NCBI GenBank assembly: GCA_034766995.1
Contig: CM068316.1
Location: forward strand, 14,304,000 to 14,367,999
Reading direction: 5' to 3'
Length of the DNA stretch: 64,000 nt
Origin: Acanthacorydalis orientalis
Lineage: Eukaryota; Arthropoda; Insecta; Megaloptera; Corydalidae
This document shows positions 1 to 13,830 of the stretch, one piece after another; the first letter of the stretch is position 1; each line of letters starts with the position of its first letter. The notes under the pieces were generated by a model. That model made no database searches and had not been told where the DNA came from. It saw nothing but the letters and a program-made list of their open reading frames with translations. Made by a program: the position numbers and the translations under genes.

Positions 1-72
1 CGAAAATGGAAAGGATACTGGATAAATTCATATCAAGTGGTGAAAGTTGCTTTATAGAGGAGTGAGAGCACA

Positions 73-125
<53 letters not shown>

Positions 126-1265
126 GAATTAAGAACTAAACTTTAAAAATATTTAATTATAATTTATATAGTAACTACGATGTTATCAAAAATATATAAA
201 TTAAAAAAATGCTAGCCGATTTTTCAACTGATATTAACTTTAAATTTTTAAAAATCGTTTTATCTAACCATTCAAATTCTGAATTTTATTTATTTATTAT
301 TGATTCATCTATCTTCATTATATTGAATTCTAATTCATGAATAACTCGAACAGTTTTTTATACATGGACATAACAAATCAGGCATTCGTTTAAAAATGAA
401 GTTATGAGTTAATGTTAAGTACAGACTTTTATATGCATAGTAAATAAAGTAACACCAAGTATTAAATTTCGATAGAGACAATTATTAATTATAAAAACAA
501 AGAATATAAAATGCATGTAACCTCGCAAAGTATAATATGAAAAAAAGTGCAGATGAAATGGAAGAAAATATAATAATATCAAATAATATGCAATCCCAAT
601 AATTAAATAATAATTAATAGAAATAAAGTTTAAATATATTACATAACATTGTGGAGTTGAATGATTTAATTGTCGAGTATATTTTCTTGTATTAGTATAT
701 TTATTTCTTTTTAATATATATGAATTATTTTAACCCAGCTGAAATTTACTATTTTTTATATTAATTATATAAATAAACCTACAAAAAGTGAATATAACTG
801 AAAGTGAATATACAAAAAGTGAATATAACTTTTCAAAAAAAGAAAACGATATATTGTGGTAATCACTTAACTTGGTTTGATTCTAGCTAATGGTCACTGT
901 ATTTTTTTATTATTAATTTTTAAAATTTACTGTGTTAAGAAAATATTCATCTCGGTTCTTTATTTTTTATTAACTTCTATCAAATCGGCCATAATAATAT
1001 TTGATATTAGTAATTTCAAAATATTAGACCTTTCTTATTTAGTCAAATCAGTTATTTTCTATTTAGATAAATATTCGTTACTTAGATAAATCGGTTCATT
1101 AATTTACATTTTTCAATAAATTATTAAACTCTTTTTGTTGATACTAATGCCTTTTAATTACCTTTTCTCATGATTGTATATTAAAGAAAGATATTAATGA
1201 TTCACTCAAATACCATTTTTCAAGAAATATCAGAGTAAAATTATAGTTAGTATCGTTGTTAAAAT

Positions 1266-1305
<40 letters not shown>

Positions 1306-1923
1306 CCCCAAACTTTTTTTCACCAATTTGTCCAATAATTTTTCAATAAAGATCAATTTTGAAATCGATTTTTCCAATATAATTAATTATTGTATATTAT
1401 GGTATGTTAATGTGCATTAAAAAACAATATTTTTATACTTAGACGATAACTAAACACAAGTATTTTAACACATCAAGTCTACACCAAAGAAATATTATTT
1501 TATGTTATGAGATCCAGCCAATCATGCATTATCATTACAAGAAAGCATTAAGAACTTTTAACATTGTAAATTTTTCATTAATTCATTTTTAAATGACAAA
1601 TTATTTTAAATACATTTTCGATAAGGTGATATATTATTTTTAATCTTAATTTCGGCATATCAACAATTGCTTTCTCTATTATAAGAATTGAACCATGTAC
1701 ATCCCTTATTTTTATAACAATCTAGAAGTTTCTGTTAAGGTTGACTCCTTTTATTTGAAGCGTTCGAGGCAATGTCTTTTAATGAAAGATGACATCGCCA
1801 TGAGGTTAGTTTCAAACTCATTCAATTAACAATACAACGTGCTAACAATCTTGCTACAAACGTTTGTTTCTTCTATATTATTTTCTTATTCTCTTTATAT
1901 ATTTTTTAATATTCTGTTACATT

Positions 1924-1996
<73 letters not shown>

Positions 1997-4225
1997 TAAA
2001 ACTTTACTAGCCTCGTGATGTTCTACGAAACAATATTGTAATTTAAAAAAGTACTTAAAAATTGCTAACATCGAAGAATAAGAAGAAAGTTAATTATTCC
2101 AAATATAAAAGTAGAGAATGTAACGAATTGAAAAGTTTAATTTTACTTTTAAGTTTCAAATAAAGAACAGTTCTGATTGTCGTCGATGGAACAAATACAC
2201 GTTTTAGTTTGTTCGTTTATCGAAAAGCCTTAAGGAAGTTTTTTAAGATTGTAATGAATTCGACGTGAATATTTTTGAATAGACTGTCATTTTATTTCCG
2301 GTTCGGCCTGCTTGTTCGATTTAAATTTTATATATGAATAAAAGATATGAAACATACTTTTTAAATTACTTCCACGAAACTTTCTGTAAAATTCTTTTCA
2401 AATTAGACAGTTTTACTTTCATTGTCAATAATCGACAGAAAAGTTTTCAAGTTCAAGGCAATACGTTTAACATAAAATGTAAAAATAAATGACAAGTATA
2501 TATTTAATATAGATATTTTTTTTGTAGTAGATTGTTTACTGGAGATATTAGGAGTATCGAAAGATTATAAATTAATATTTTCTTATTTTTAATAATTGTA
2601 TTCCATAAAATTCTTTTTTTCTAATATAAAGTTAAATATTGAAAGAAGATACGGTTTGTAAAGTATTAAACGTTTACATACAAAATATAATAAACGTTTA
2701 ACATGTATGAAATATGAATAATTTTGAAATTATTTATAAAGTAATATTTTAAAGTTAATAAAAATACTTGTTAATTAATAAATAATCATTCCAAGCTTTT
2801 GGAAAAGTAATCATATATACATTTTAAAATAATTGTTTCTACGAATTGTATTTTAAAATATATTAAAACATGTCAGTAAAATATATTTTACCTATTTATA
2901 AATTATTTAAACATTTTTTATAACCTTTGTCATAATACAATAATTGATATTTGAACTTTCTGTAAAAGATTGTTTGATTTGTGAACAAACTTTTTTATAA
3001 ATTGCATTTCAGGACTTGAAAAATATTATTGAGTTTAGTTGTATCTTAAGAAAATTATTATATAAAATATTATTTGCAACCATTTATTGCATTTATTTTT
3101 TAAAATGATTTAATTTGGGTTTTATATGATTACAATTAGTTTAATCTGTTGACAAGAAGCCAATATTGAATTTGTCAGCTTGTTTAAATACTTGTTATGA
3201 TTAAAGTAGCACTGAATTATTTATTTATTCAAATAATATAAAATTCATCGTGAAAAAAACTAAGTTCTTCAATATAATTTTCTTTTAAGTAATAATAAAA
3301 ATAATAAATAAATTAAATATACTAATGTTTTGAATGCATTTAGATGAAAAACTTATCTGGTAGCAAAAACTGTCATTTAAATCAGTTATAAATTACACTT
3401 TTTAATTTTAAATTTGTGAATATTTTTTATATGTATACATTTCTCTATATTTCTTTTTTAATATATTATGAAGATAAATAAAAGATAAAACGTTTTGATT
3501 ATATTTATATAAAAGAAGACAAATATAAATGTATTCATAAATATTATTTATGTAAATACAAGTAAATGGAATTTAATATTAATTTTCTGAATATTTCTTA
3601 TAGCATATTTTTAACGTGTTATAAAGATAAATAACATAAAACAGGTATAAAGGATAATAGAACTATATTTTGATTATATAAATAACGATGAATGAAGACC
3701 TTATGATTATATGAAATAAATAATTATTAAAAACTAGATATGTGTAATATTAAAAATTATTAAAATCATTCAAGTTATATTTTTTAATAAAACATTCACT
3801 TTCTTTGATCTAGAAACTAAGTAGATATCGTGCAAAATAAGATCATCTTTAAAAAAAGTGTTAATCTTGTCTCATTTTTATTGTATATACATTTTTTGTA
3901 ATAGTGGCGTATTGCTGTAATTTTACTCTATCTAGCATACACTTTATAACATTTCGTTTTTCAAATTACAGCTGATCTCGTTTCAAAGTAAATATTTTTA
4001 TACGATTTTGTGAAATGAAGAGACAATTTTATTTGTTATATATTTATTTTTATTTGTTTTTTGAAATTCTGCTATCAATTCAGTTTAATGTTCAGTTATT
4101 GTTTCAGAAAGATATTTTCGAGTTTTTCGTTAATGATGTAAATGACTCTTAAGTCACCTGTTCTTATTTTCTGAATTAATGATAATATTTTAAACTTAAT
4201 TTTGAAATACTATTGCAAATAATTA

Positions 4226-4271
<46 letters not shown>

Positions 4272-4652
4272 AAATTTAAAATATTGTTTATAATCAATTT
4301 CTTACATTTATATATTATAGCCATTTTAAAATATGTTCAAGTACTAAAATAAATTTTAATTGATTTTTTTTTTTTGTTTTGTTATACAAACAATGTCTCA
4401 TATCATTGAAAAATGAAACAGAATCAAAAAAAAATATTTTAGCAATAGAACAGGTAACGATTAGTATTTATTAAGATGACAAAATTTTTATTTTAGAAAT
4501 TTATTTTTTATTATACTTTAATTCATTCAATCGACGTATGTTATTCAGTTATTGAGGTAATTTAAGGATTAAGATTAAGATGGGACTGTGAAGAAATGAA
4601 AAATATTTTTTTTCGAAAATTAAAGGAAATGCAAGACTGAAACCAAAACTTG

Positions 4653-4698
<46 letters not shown>

Positions 4699-4759
4699 TA
4701 TCAGTATAAATATTAAATTTCTCAACAGCAAATAAAACTAGAACATATAACCAATAATT
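1..4759. other. A/T-rich non-coding DNA, no gene seen
   Basis: No reading frame with recognisable similarity. TA tracts at about 77-122, 1268-1301, 1928-1994, 4229-4270 and 4657-4692. The stretch 2160-2330 (TTTCCGGTTCGGCCTGCTTG and surroundings) is less A/T-rich but not coding. It probably belongs to the long second intron of the RGK gene or lies beyond it. Confidence 0.6.
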
Positions 4760-5390
4760 TAGTTTCTTCTTTTTTTTCGATGGAGCTACAGCCCAAATGG
4801 AGCCTTGGCCTCCTCAATTTTCTGCTTTAAGACATCCTTCTTGGTGGTGGTTCTTCTCCAATTCCTTACTCCCAACAATTCCACTGTATCCTTCTCTACA
4901 TTGGCTATTCATCTGAGCCTTGGTTTGCAACCAGGTCTTCTATCTGGTTGTCCATCCAAGCGCCTTTTTTGTACTCTTGAGTCCGATATCCGTTCAGAAT
5001 GACTTTCTGATCGCAAGCGGACAATTTTTATAAAGACTGACAGTTTTGGTTCCTTGTACACTTTATATAATTCTAAGTTGTAGCATATTCTCCATGCACC
5101 TCCATCATTTACTGGCACAAATATCCTACTCTTATATCCTGCTTTTATTCTCGTTTATTATAATACCAATATCTACTGAAACAGTCTCGAGGGGTCCAAC
5201 AACTTCTTTAATGGCAAATATAGATCTTCATCTGATGTTTAGGTCGTCGAATAATTTATTTTTACTTCAAAAAATATTCACATTCACACATAGTTACACT
5301 CTTATTTTGGATTTTCGCCTGCGCCTTACAGGATTTATTATGATACGTTTTATTTTATGTAATTGGGATATGCAAAACAATTTTTGACAA
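4760..5390 (-). pseudogene. 3' end of a LINE reverse transcriptase ORF
   Basis: Minus-strand frames: VNDGGAWRICYNLELYKVYK, then RLRSESHSERISDSRVQKRR, LDGQPDRRPGCKPRLR, ANVEKDTVELLGVRNWRRTT and KQKIEEAKAPFGL. It matches the C-terminal tail common to insect LINE polymerases (NEELYNLY.EP.., RLRWAGHV.R, GRP..RW..DV..DL..LG..NWR..A.DR..WR...EEAK...GL). 5' truncated and interrupted by stops. The plus-strand frame 5046-5387 over it is a shadow. Confidence 0.82.
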
Positions 5391-7129
5391 AAGTCGTAAA
5401 GGCGTATCCTGTTGCGATAGTATTTCATATATATAATATTTCTTATCAGGAAAGTTAATTATTAGGTTATTTAAAGTTTAAGGACACATCGACAAATGAT
5501 ATTATTAGCTCACGAACATGAATATAAAATAAAAATATTCTTCGGACACATAGATTTGAACCACTTCTTATTTAAATCTAAATAAATGCCATGTCTATCG
5601 CCTAAATGCAAATTTAATAGTAAAGAAACAAAACGAACTTAACTGTTAAATTATTACTGATCTCGGGCTGACAATACACATAAATAATATAAGAGTGCAC
5701 ATAAATAATATAAATACACAAATATACAATACACACAAATAATATAAATAATAAAGAGTTGACCTCAACAGCAAGAATAACGTTTGTTAGAGCAAGTGAT
5801 CAGATATCGGATTTTTTATTGCTCTCCACACCTACATGGCTATATATCCAACAATAAAACAATTACAATTTTTTCCATGAATCAATTGTTTTTAAACATT
5901 TATGGACGTTATGAACGATACATGTAGTGGCCGGATTCGAACGACTCCGATTCTGAGTCCAAGAACATGATGAACTTTGTATGGAAGAACGAAGAAGAAC
6001 CTTAAATATAGAAAATAGCTCTGTCGTGAAGTCTTTTATAATGGGTGAAAGACTCACTCATGCACCTAATCTTCATACGAGAATGCACATCTGACTGCGT
6101 TTTCAGATCGGTAACCGTCTTGAAACGCCCGTTTTTTTAAAAATTAAAAGGAAAAGTTTTTTTTGTAAGTATCTCATTGACTTAAGTCGAGAGATACGTG
6201 TCTATCTTGTGCTTCGACTGAATTGATTAATGGACAACATTATCACAATGTATTTTATTTTAAAATACTTTTATAATGATATTTGTGAAAAATTATTAAA
6301 TATATATTTTAAAAATAGTAAATAAAAATGAAATTAACGATACACTTAATGGTAAAATAATAATTAAATATAATTTTTATCCTTTTATTAACAGTAATTA
6401 TAACTTTGTTGCATTTAAATTATATCTAAATTACAATTATTCAATCCAACTCCTAATTAATTACAACTACTTCTAAGTTTTTTTTATGTACAGTAAAGCG
6501 TCATTACTTTCAAGGGAATCAATTTTTTTGATACTATTCTTTTCAACATTTAACTTTTATTGAATTGAATAAAAACACTTACTAAAATTAAATATCAATC
6601 TTATTATAAAAAAATTTAAAAAAATAGTAATAAATCAAAAATAATACAATGAATACTAAAATAGAAAACGTAACCGTTTCTAAAAATAATATGAAACTGA
6701 GAAATATAATTTCAAATAAAAGAAATTTAAATTTAACATGCTTCATTTCAACTGAACTTTTTATCAGTTAAGTTGTTTATCGACAACAAATACATGAAAT
6801 AATAAAACTGATGAGAAAAGTTCACCGTATCAGAATCGAAAAGTAAAAAAAAACATGTTATTTTAATATGCAAACACATGTTGACGAATCGTGTCTTATA
6901 AATCATTTTATAGCTTAACGCACACACAGAGATTTGTACTAAATTCAAAAATCGCGTGTTATAACTGATATAGCCGTTAAGTGCACGCCAGGTAATAAAC
7001 TAGCACGTCCTCTGTGTTGGAAAATTATAGAACGACAGTGTCAATCAACAAAGCAGGGTGTGGATTTTATTCAACATGTTGAAAGAATTTTCTTTATTAA
7101 TTACATCGTTTTAATATTCAATTAATATG

Positions 7130-7182
<53 letters not shown>

Positions 7183-7743
7183 CGTGATAAAGATCAACCT
7201 TTTCATATATAAATTGCTTTTTAAAATTTTTATCCACTTATATTACCACCAAGTTCATTTTTTTGTTATCCTCTAAAATTTAAAAATATTTTTCGTTCGT
7301 TTATAACAAATACAGTGTTTTATATATAATTATTATCATTATATTTATTGTTTAAATTATTTTATACTCGTAACAGTGCTTCAATTATTGTCAACGCTGT
7401 CAAGAATCATTAGATTATTTTATAAAAAGATATTTTCTTAATGAAACTTGACATATGTTATAAGGCTGGATTTTACTTCTTGACATATTAGTCACTAGCT
7501 ACCTTAATGGACTATCTATTTGACATTATCTTCTTTATTATAAAAACAAATTTTAAATAAAACAGTTAAGATCTTCAATAATAGTTGGGTTCGATTTGAA
7601 TCCTTGGAAATTTGATTTTATTTTTTGATTTTTTATTAACTTTATAAAAAGTAGTTACTTTTAAATTTTAATTTTTTCTTATATACATATGAATAAGAGT
7701 TTAAACTTTTTAAAGAATAACGATTTTAAATACACACATACAC

Positions 7744-7826
<83 letters not shown>
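5391..7826. other. A/T-rich non-coding DNA
   Basis: 5680-5770 repeats ACACATAAATAATATAAATA-like motifs several times (short tandem array). 5930-6130 is GC-richer and includes a B-box-like GGATTCGAAC on the minus strand, but no tRNA folds. TA tracts at 7141-7181 and 7749-7828. No gene. Confidence 0.55.
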
Positions 7827-7828
<2 letters not shown>

Positions 7829-7829
<1 letters not shown>

Positions 7830-9016
7830 GAGGGTAGAGTGATAAGTACCCATGTTTAACAAGAAAATATATTTTTTTGACAATTTTTTTTTCAAGTCAA
7901 TCTCCTTTTAGCTCGATGCACTTAGTCCAACGCTGTTCCAATTTTTTTATCCCTTCCGAAAAGTGCGATTTGTCAAACTCCTCAAAATAATCATTTACAG
8001 CACCGATGACTTCTGAATTTGATGCAAATCATTTACTTTCGAGCAATTTATTCAAGTTTGGAAACAGGAAAAGTCACACGATGCAAAATCTGAAGAATAT
8101 GGCGGATATGGAAGCATTTGTAGTGTATTTCATGCATTTTTTCAATCGAAATTGCTGATTTGTGTGCCCGTGCATTGTTGTCAGTCAAATGACGACGTTT
8201 TTTCTTGATTTCATCATTCATCTGGTTCATTAATGATGTATAAAAGACCTTCTGTTATTGTATTCCCTTTTTCAAGATAGTCGATTAGCAATATTCTATA
8301 AGCATCACAGGAAACAGTCTCCATAACTTTTCCAGTTAATACAATGACTTTTGCTTTCTTTGGTACACGTTCGCCAGGAGAAGTCCATTGTTCGACTGCT
8401 GTTTCGTTCCAGATGTATGGTGATGTATCCATGTTTCATTAACGGTTATGTATCGACGCAAAAATTAATCTCGATTACGTTTAAACATCATTAAACGTTC
8501 ATTCGAATGCGTTTTTGGTCGATTGTGAGCAAACGCGACACAAATCTAGCGGATAGCTTTTTTATATCCAAATGTTCGTATAAAATATTCAGTACACGTT
8601 CGTATGAGTTCCTATTATCTCATACACTAATTCTACTATCTTTTAAAATAATCTCATATTTTTTTAATCATTTATTCAGTAGTCATCTCAATTAAACGAT
8701 CTAGACGTTGATATCTGACGGTTGTTATCGAAGGTACAGAGTCACCATTGATAGTGTGTAACATTTCGTTAATTTTTTCACAAGTTTTCTCATCCAAAAA
8801 CAGAAAACTAATCACTGACTGATACTGATTTTTTCCATAGTTAAAAAAGAGCAATAGTTGTTTACTTTGAATGACTGTAGAAACTAAGCTAATTAACGTA
8901 TTGTGTTCAAATTTTGATAGCAGTATTTGGAAAGGTAATGCTGTTAAAATATATTGCAGTTTGATATTAGTGGGGCCATTTCTTGTTAAACATATGTAAG
9001 TATCACTCTACCCTAG
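7829..9016 (-). mobile_element. Mariner element with both terminal inverted repeats, mellifera-like
   Basis: The two ends are inverted copies of each other over about 37 bp: the left begins CGAGGGTAGAGTGATA and the right, read backward, begins CTAGGGTAGAGTGATA; both continue to GTTTAACAAGAAA. A TA dinucleotide flanks each side (7827-7828 and 9017-9018), the mariner target duplication. Length 1188 bp is just below the 1.3 kb typical of mariners. The left end sits directly in a (TA)n tract and the right end is followed by another, so the element appears to have inserted into a TA microsatellite. Confidence 0.9.
7893..8850 (-). pseudogene. Mariner transposase, full-length but decayed
   Basis: Minus-strand translation shows the N-terminal helix-turn-helix (MEKNQYQSVISFLFLDEK, then CEKINEMLHTINGDSVPS), the middle around TWIHHHTSGT and AKVIVLTGKVMETV, and the DNNARAHKS region, ending near LEQRWTKCIELKGD. 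These line up in order with mellifera-subfamily mariner transposases. Several frameshifts and stops break the frame, and the second catalytic Asp (usual QDNARPH) reads as Asn, so the enzyme is dead. The N-terminal helix-turn-helix is the better preserved part. Confidence 0.85.
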
Positions 9017-9018
9017 TA

Positions 9019-9021
9019 TGT

Positions 9022-9062
<41 letters not shown>

Positions 9063-9976
9063 GATAGATAGATATATGTATATACAGTTCATTCTGGAAA
9101 ATTAAATCACATCCTGACCATAGATTTTGATCTCAATGACTAGCTGATCCTATAAACATAGTTTTATGAGACATGATAAATTACAGATATTTCTTACTTA
9201 TGGTCTTAGAATTTACAAAATGACAGCAAATATTCAATGCAGTTTCCCATTTCATTTTTGTACGAAATAATTTGTTTTTTTATTACATTTCTTTTTACTT
9301 TTATGTGTTGTAAGTTAAGATTCAGGCTTTTCATATTTGTCAATATTTTCTCTAATTAAATGAACAGGATCGTATATATTTTTTTTCTATAATTCGTTTA
9401 AGAATGTACTGGTCCTCATTTTTGGTATAGTGCAGATAATTTTTGTCAATGGTCAGAAACTTTCATGTTTACTTTTATGTTGTTATTAATACTTTTAATA
9501 CAGTTAAAAACATGGTAGCAACTTTATCAGTCAATTATTGTCCTTTTTTATATAAAAATAGGAAAACCCCCATATTTTTTTATAGTATTTATTCTTTTTG
9601 AAAATTGAAAATACATGAAAAAATAGTAAATATTAAATTTTAATAATTTTCCAACTGTATTTTTACCACAACTATTTAATTTTTTAAAAAAAAACTGTTT
9701 ATTCAATCTCATTCACGTTATTAAGTGACATGTTTTAAACGGATTATTAAATAATGAAAGCTAATCGTATAAAAGTTTAATAAATGAATCTTTCAGAAAT
9801 TATATTCTAAAATAATTCTTTTATTGCTGAGTATGATCTTTTTTAATTTGCCTTTTTTATAAATGTTTTAATAAAATTCTCTTTTTACAAACCTCAATAT
9901 TTATCGAGTAATATTTCAAATATAATAATAAGTTGTATTTAGAATATAAAAAGATAACAATTTGAACAAAAATATA

Positions 9977-10023
<47 letters not shown>

Positions 10024-12461
10024 TATGTATGTATGTATGTAAACATTACATGCATACTTATTTTACATAAATATAGATAATTGAAAAAAATATATTTTAT
10101 TTATAAAAGTACACTAAAAATGTTAACACCCGTATAATCTTCAATATTAATGTTCCTTAAACTGCGTATCTATAAATTTAATACACAAAAGTAAATATTG
10201 GAAATATTTCGTGAAAAAAAATAAATGATAAGATTATCTTTTATACATTACACACAAACATATTTTCATAAAAAAATCTGCAAACATATTTATACAACAG
10301 AGCTTTACCTGAGTTTGTTTGTACAATGTAATCTCGCCGATCAATTTCTCAAAACCTCAAACATCAATTTGTAGTAGTCGTTTTGTAAGATTTTGTATAT
10401 TTTATTTAAACTGTAGAGACGGAGAGAAAAAAGATTCGACGCGATTCAATCGGGTATCAAAAAATATATTATACGAGACACGAAGTCGCCTGGAAAAATC
10501 ACATTTTACATTTCCGCTGCAAAATGAAGTTTTCTTATTTCGAAAAAATCTTTTTTTGTAACGTGTTTTTATTTTATTTTTGTATCATTTTCTTTAGATC
10601 GCAGCGAAGAGATAAAAAATAAACCCGGCTGCGTGTTTAAATAAAAATTGCTTTTTCCAAAAAAGAGCATGTTCATAAATGAATGTACGCTTTTTGTATT
10701 AACGATTCGTTTAGTCTTCTGTACACTTTAGAATAACATTTCCCTTCATCTCTTCTTCTCTCTCTTTTCATATATACATAAGCTTAATGAAAATATTTTA
10801 TTAAGCAGAATAAACATGTATTTAAAGTGACTACATTTTCAATGAATTTCATCTAATCAGATTTCATTTTTAATTGATTAATTTTTATTAATTAAAAGCA
10901 AATAATTACAAACTACCAGCAAATTCTAATAAATATCAAACACAATGGTTTCTCGTTTCACCAACTTAACGAGATTTAATTAAAAGCTAAACGAGAATTA
11001 ATTATCAAGAAATTTGTAAAAATATGCCAATGCCGATTCTAAGAAATACTTTGTTTGTAATATCGATATAACGTCATGTATTTTTATATTAATTCGCCAT
11101 TTTTAACATTGACCTTTATGTTGGTTCTAGATGGTTTATCATTGGAACGAAACGAACGTTCGTTTCGAAATATCATCTATTCATCTGGTTGACATTTTAT
11201 TAACATATTGATTTGAATACAAAGAACCAATAATACTGATAATATGTAATGAGAGGAATAATTTATTCAAATGCTGATAATTTTCACCGATTTATATTAC
11301 TAACAAGCTGTTTATTTCGTTATTAATATTATTTCAAATATAAAAATAATAATAATTCCATTTATTTTTTTAATTTTGTAGTTTTGAAATATGCTACAAT
11401 ACAAATTAATTTATTTAAAATTAACCAAGACCAGACAAAACTCTACAAGGAAATTAATTATTCAATTATATAAAGATACTAAATTAAATTTCTTAATTAT
11501 TTTCGTTGAGATTGTTTCGTTTGTTTTTTAGTTAATTCGCTGAAGAATATTTTTAATTGGTATTCATTGCGTTACAAAAACATTCCTCTTATTTCCAACA
11601 AAAAAAGTAGAAATGTTTTATTTCCTCTCATACGCAATGAAAATCCTTTTTGATGGAAACAATGATGTATAAAGAGGATAGAATTTTTGATTCTCCGAAT
11701 AATATTTATTATTTATTTTTATCAAGGCAGAGTATTCTTAAAATATTTAAATTTTATATTAAAAATCAGAAGAGAAATTATAAATTCAAAATCAAGTATT
11801 GACTTTCTAATCAAATATGATTTTACTGTTAAGTACATAATGACTTTTAAGGTTATAATAGAAAAAAAGCAGAGGAAAATAGAAACTTCACTTTTACTGT
11901 ATTCCATTAGCGTGTTTGTAATCAATAGTCTTGATTTTCATTCTAATCTATCTACAATATCTATCAAAATGTGAGAAATATTGTTATCAAATTGTTAAGT
12001 ACTGATATATATTTATTGTTAGAAAAATCTCATAACTGTGTTATTTTTATTGTTTTGAGAAATTGTTGTAAAACACGAAAAACATTTTACACTCTATTAA
12101 AATATTTGGTCTATTTTTTCACTCAATAATCGAAATATTTCACTATTTTTTCTTACAGTGACTTTTGTTGTAACATAAAAAATTAGTTTTCCAAATTTTA
12201 AGAGTTTTAATTTTAAAAGGAAACTGCCCTAGCTGTCTTGACACCTAGACAGGAAAATTTGGAAATTTTTTTAAAAAAGTCTGAACGTTCATCATTTTAT
12301 AGTACTATTTCAACTTGTTTTATCTTATAATAAACATGTTTCTTATTTGGATACAAATATTATTTTCTACCTGTTATGAAAACAACATTTTTCAGTGATT
12401 TATATCATTTTAGAAATAGAAAATGTAAGGGAGGTATTTATAAAAGGTAGAATTATTGAAG
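9019..12461. other. A/T-rich non-coding DNA
   Basis: TA tract at 9025-9056 with TAGATAGA variants, TA plus GTAT repeats at 9980-10040, and the palindrome at 11148. 10320-10620 is somewhat GC-richer. The overlapping 95- and 67-codon frames at 11687-11974 are compositionally biased and match nothing I know. Confidence 0.55.
11148..11167. promoter_or_regulatory. Perfect 20-bp palindrome
   Basis: CGAAACGAACGTTCGTTTCG has perfect dyad symmetry and is GC-richer than its surroundings. It could be a dimeric factor site or chance; no function is assigned. Confidence 0.35.
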
Positions 12462-12469
12462 GCGTATAT

Positions 12470-12873
12470 CAGGGGTTCTTACCTGTGAGGTGTAATTCCC
12501 CTGGGGAGGTGTGATTGTCCTCTATAAAACAAACGCAAGAACTTGGTTGGATTCCAAGCATGAGATGTAGATAGCTATGTCTAGGATTTTACCCTGAATT
12601 TGTGGTCTCATTGTTCAGAAGAAGCAATAAATATCTCATTAAATGACAATGAGGACTTTAAGTGATTTTATAATCATGCTGAAAGACAAAAAGATATTCC
12701 TGAAGAACAAAATTTTCTTCACTATTTCTGCGTATGTGAGGATCTTAAAATAAAATTTCAATGTCAATTACATAATTTATCAATTATTAAATTTGTTTCA
12801 GAAAGGAAGGGAGGTGTGAATTTTAAATTTGCTTTCAAGGGAGGTATGAGACTAAAAAGATTAAGAACCCCTG
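12470..12873. mobile_element. Non-autonomous hAT element (MITE)
   Basis: A 404-bp element bounded by CAGGGGTTCTTA and its inverted copy TAAGAACCCCTG. It is flanked by a perfect 8-bp direct repeat GCGTATAT (12462-12469 and 12874-12881). CAGGGGTTCT ends plus an 8-bp target duplication are hallmarks of hAT (Charlie/ZBED-type) transposons. Inside the termini, GAGGTGTGAAT-like sequences occur near both ends, as subterminal binding sites often do. There is no open frame of useful length and no recognisable transposase domain, so it must have been moved in trans. Confidence 0.9.
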
Positions 12874-13321
12874 GCGTATATAATAACCAAACATGTGGAA
12901 TATTATTTACTAATATCAAATTACAGACATTTACGAAACAATAGCTCATGAAAACAGTAATCAAATTTGAAAAAATAAAATTGGATTTCCCACATTTTTA
13001 AAACAGAGAAAAATATATCTATAAAGATATTTAATTACATCTCTTAGCATACAAAACAAATTGCAAACGATTTGAAATTGAGTAATTATCGACGAATATG
13101 ATTTTATTTGAATATAAGCGATAAATAAAAAAAATTCATTTGCCGTATTTACTAAAAATCCTCTATGGAATCGCCATGTAAAATCTATAAAACTGTATCA
13201 GTGCATAAATTCTTAAGAAATTTTCAATTAATGTAAATAAAACACATTTTATTATTTTAATCAATGATATGTTTTCCTTCATTATCAACAACTTGTTATT
13301 CTTTCTATTTTTTCAATGAAT

Positions 13322-13474
13322 GCTGTTAACTCCATGTGAATTTCAATTTCAAATATTAAATCCGTGTTGAACGGTGTATAAACATCACAAAAAATTATTT
13401 TACACTCAGTTTTAATGAAAGTACATTTTTATATTTTCAAATCACAAACAAAAAACATTACAAATACTGCGGTA

Positions 13475-13524
<50 letters not shown>

Positions 13525-13830
13525 TATATATATATATATAGGTATATATATATATAAGTAGACAATAAAAAGTTAAAAATATATAAACCCTAGAATTGTG
13601 AATATAAAATGTAGATTTTGAATAGAATTATTTTCTTGTTTTAAATTTTATTCACATTATTTTAGTAATAAAATATTAAATAACAATTTAATCATCATTT
13701 TTAACAACTCTTATCAGAATTATAATTTTATGTTTTTATACCTTAGATCCTATTGATTCTTTTTCTTTTCAATACCTTTGGATTTGAGTTTTTGTTTTTC
13801 AGTATTTGTTTTCGCATTATCTTACAGGTA
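13322..13830. repeat. Copy 1 of a three-copy repeat (with embedded TA tract)
   Basis: About 150 bp of unique-looking sequence, a (TA)n tract at 13480-13555, then about 270 bp starting AGTAGACAATAAAAAG. The same order recurs at 15918-16450 at high identity by eye; the part after the TA tract recurs again at 30134-30406. In copies 1 and 3 the repeat runs straight into a minus-strand mariner transposase, so the 270-bp part is probably that element's 3' flank or untranslated end. Copy 2 lacks the transposase. Confidence 0.75.

Noticed and set aside
5046..5387. 113-codon plus-strand frame
   Set aside because: Antisense to the LINE 3' remnant; hydrophobic only because of reversed composition.
5925..5985. 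tRNA-like segment with a GTTCGAATCC B box on the minus strand
   Set aside because: T-stem and anticodon stem do not pair and there is no A box or acceptor stem; at most a decayed tRNA-derived fragment.
10310..10420. Exon-like minus-strand segment with polypyrimidine CAG acceptor and CAG-GTAAAG donor
   Set aside because: Closed by stops in the phase needed after the RGK P-loop exon and in the other frames; no RGK similarity.
11687..11974. 95-codon plus-strand frame
   Set aside because: A/T-driven composition (Ile, Lys, Phe, Tyr), no known motif, and an overlapping open frame on the opposite strand; length within chance expectation.
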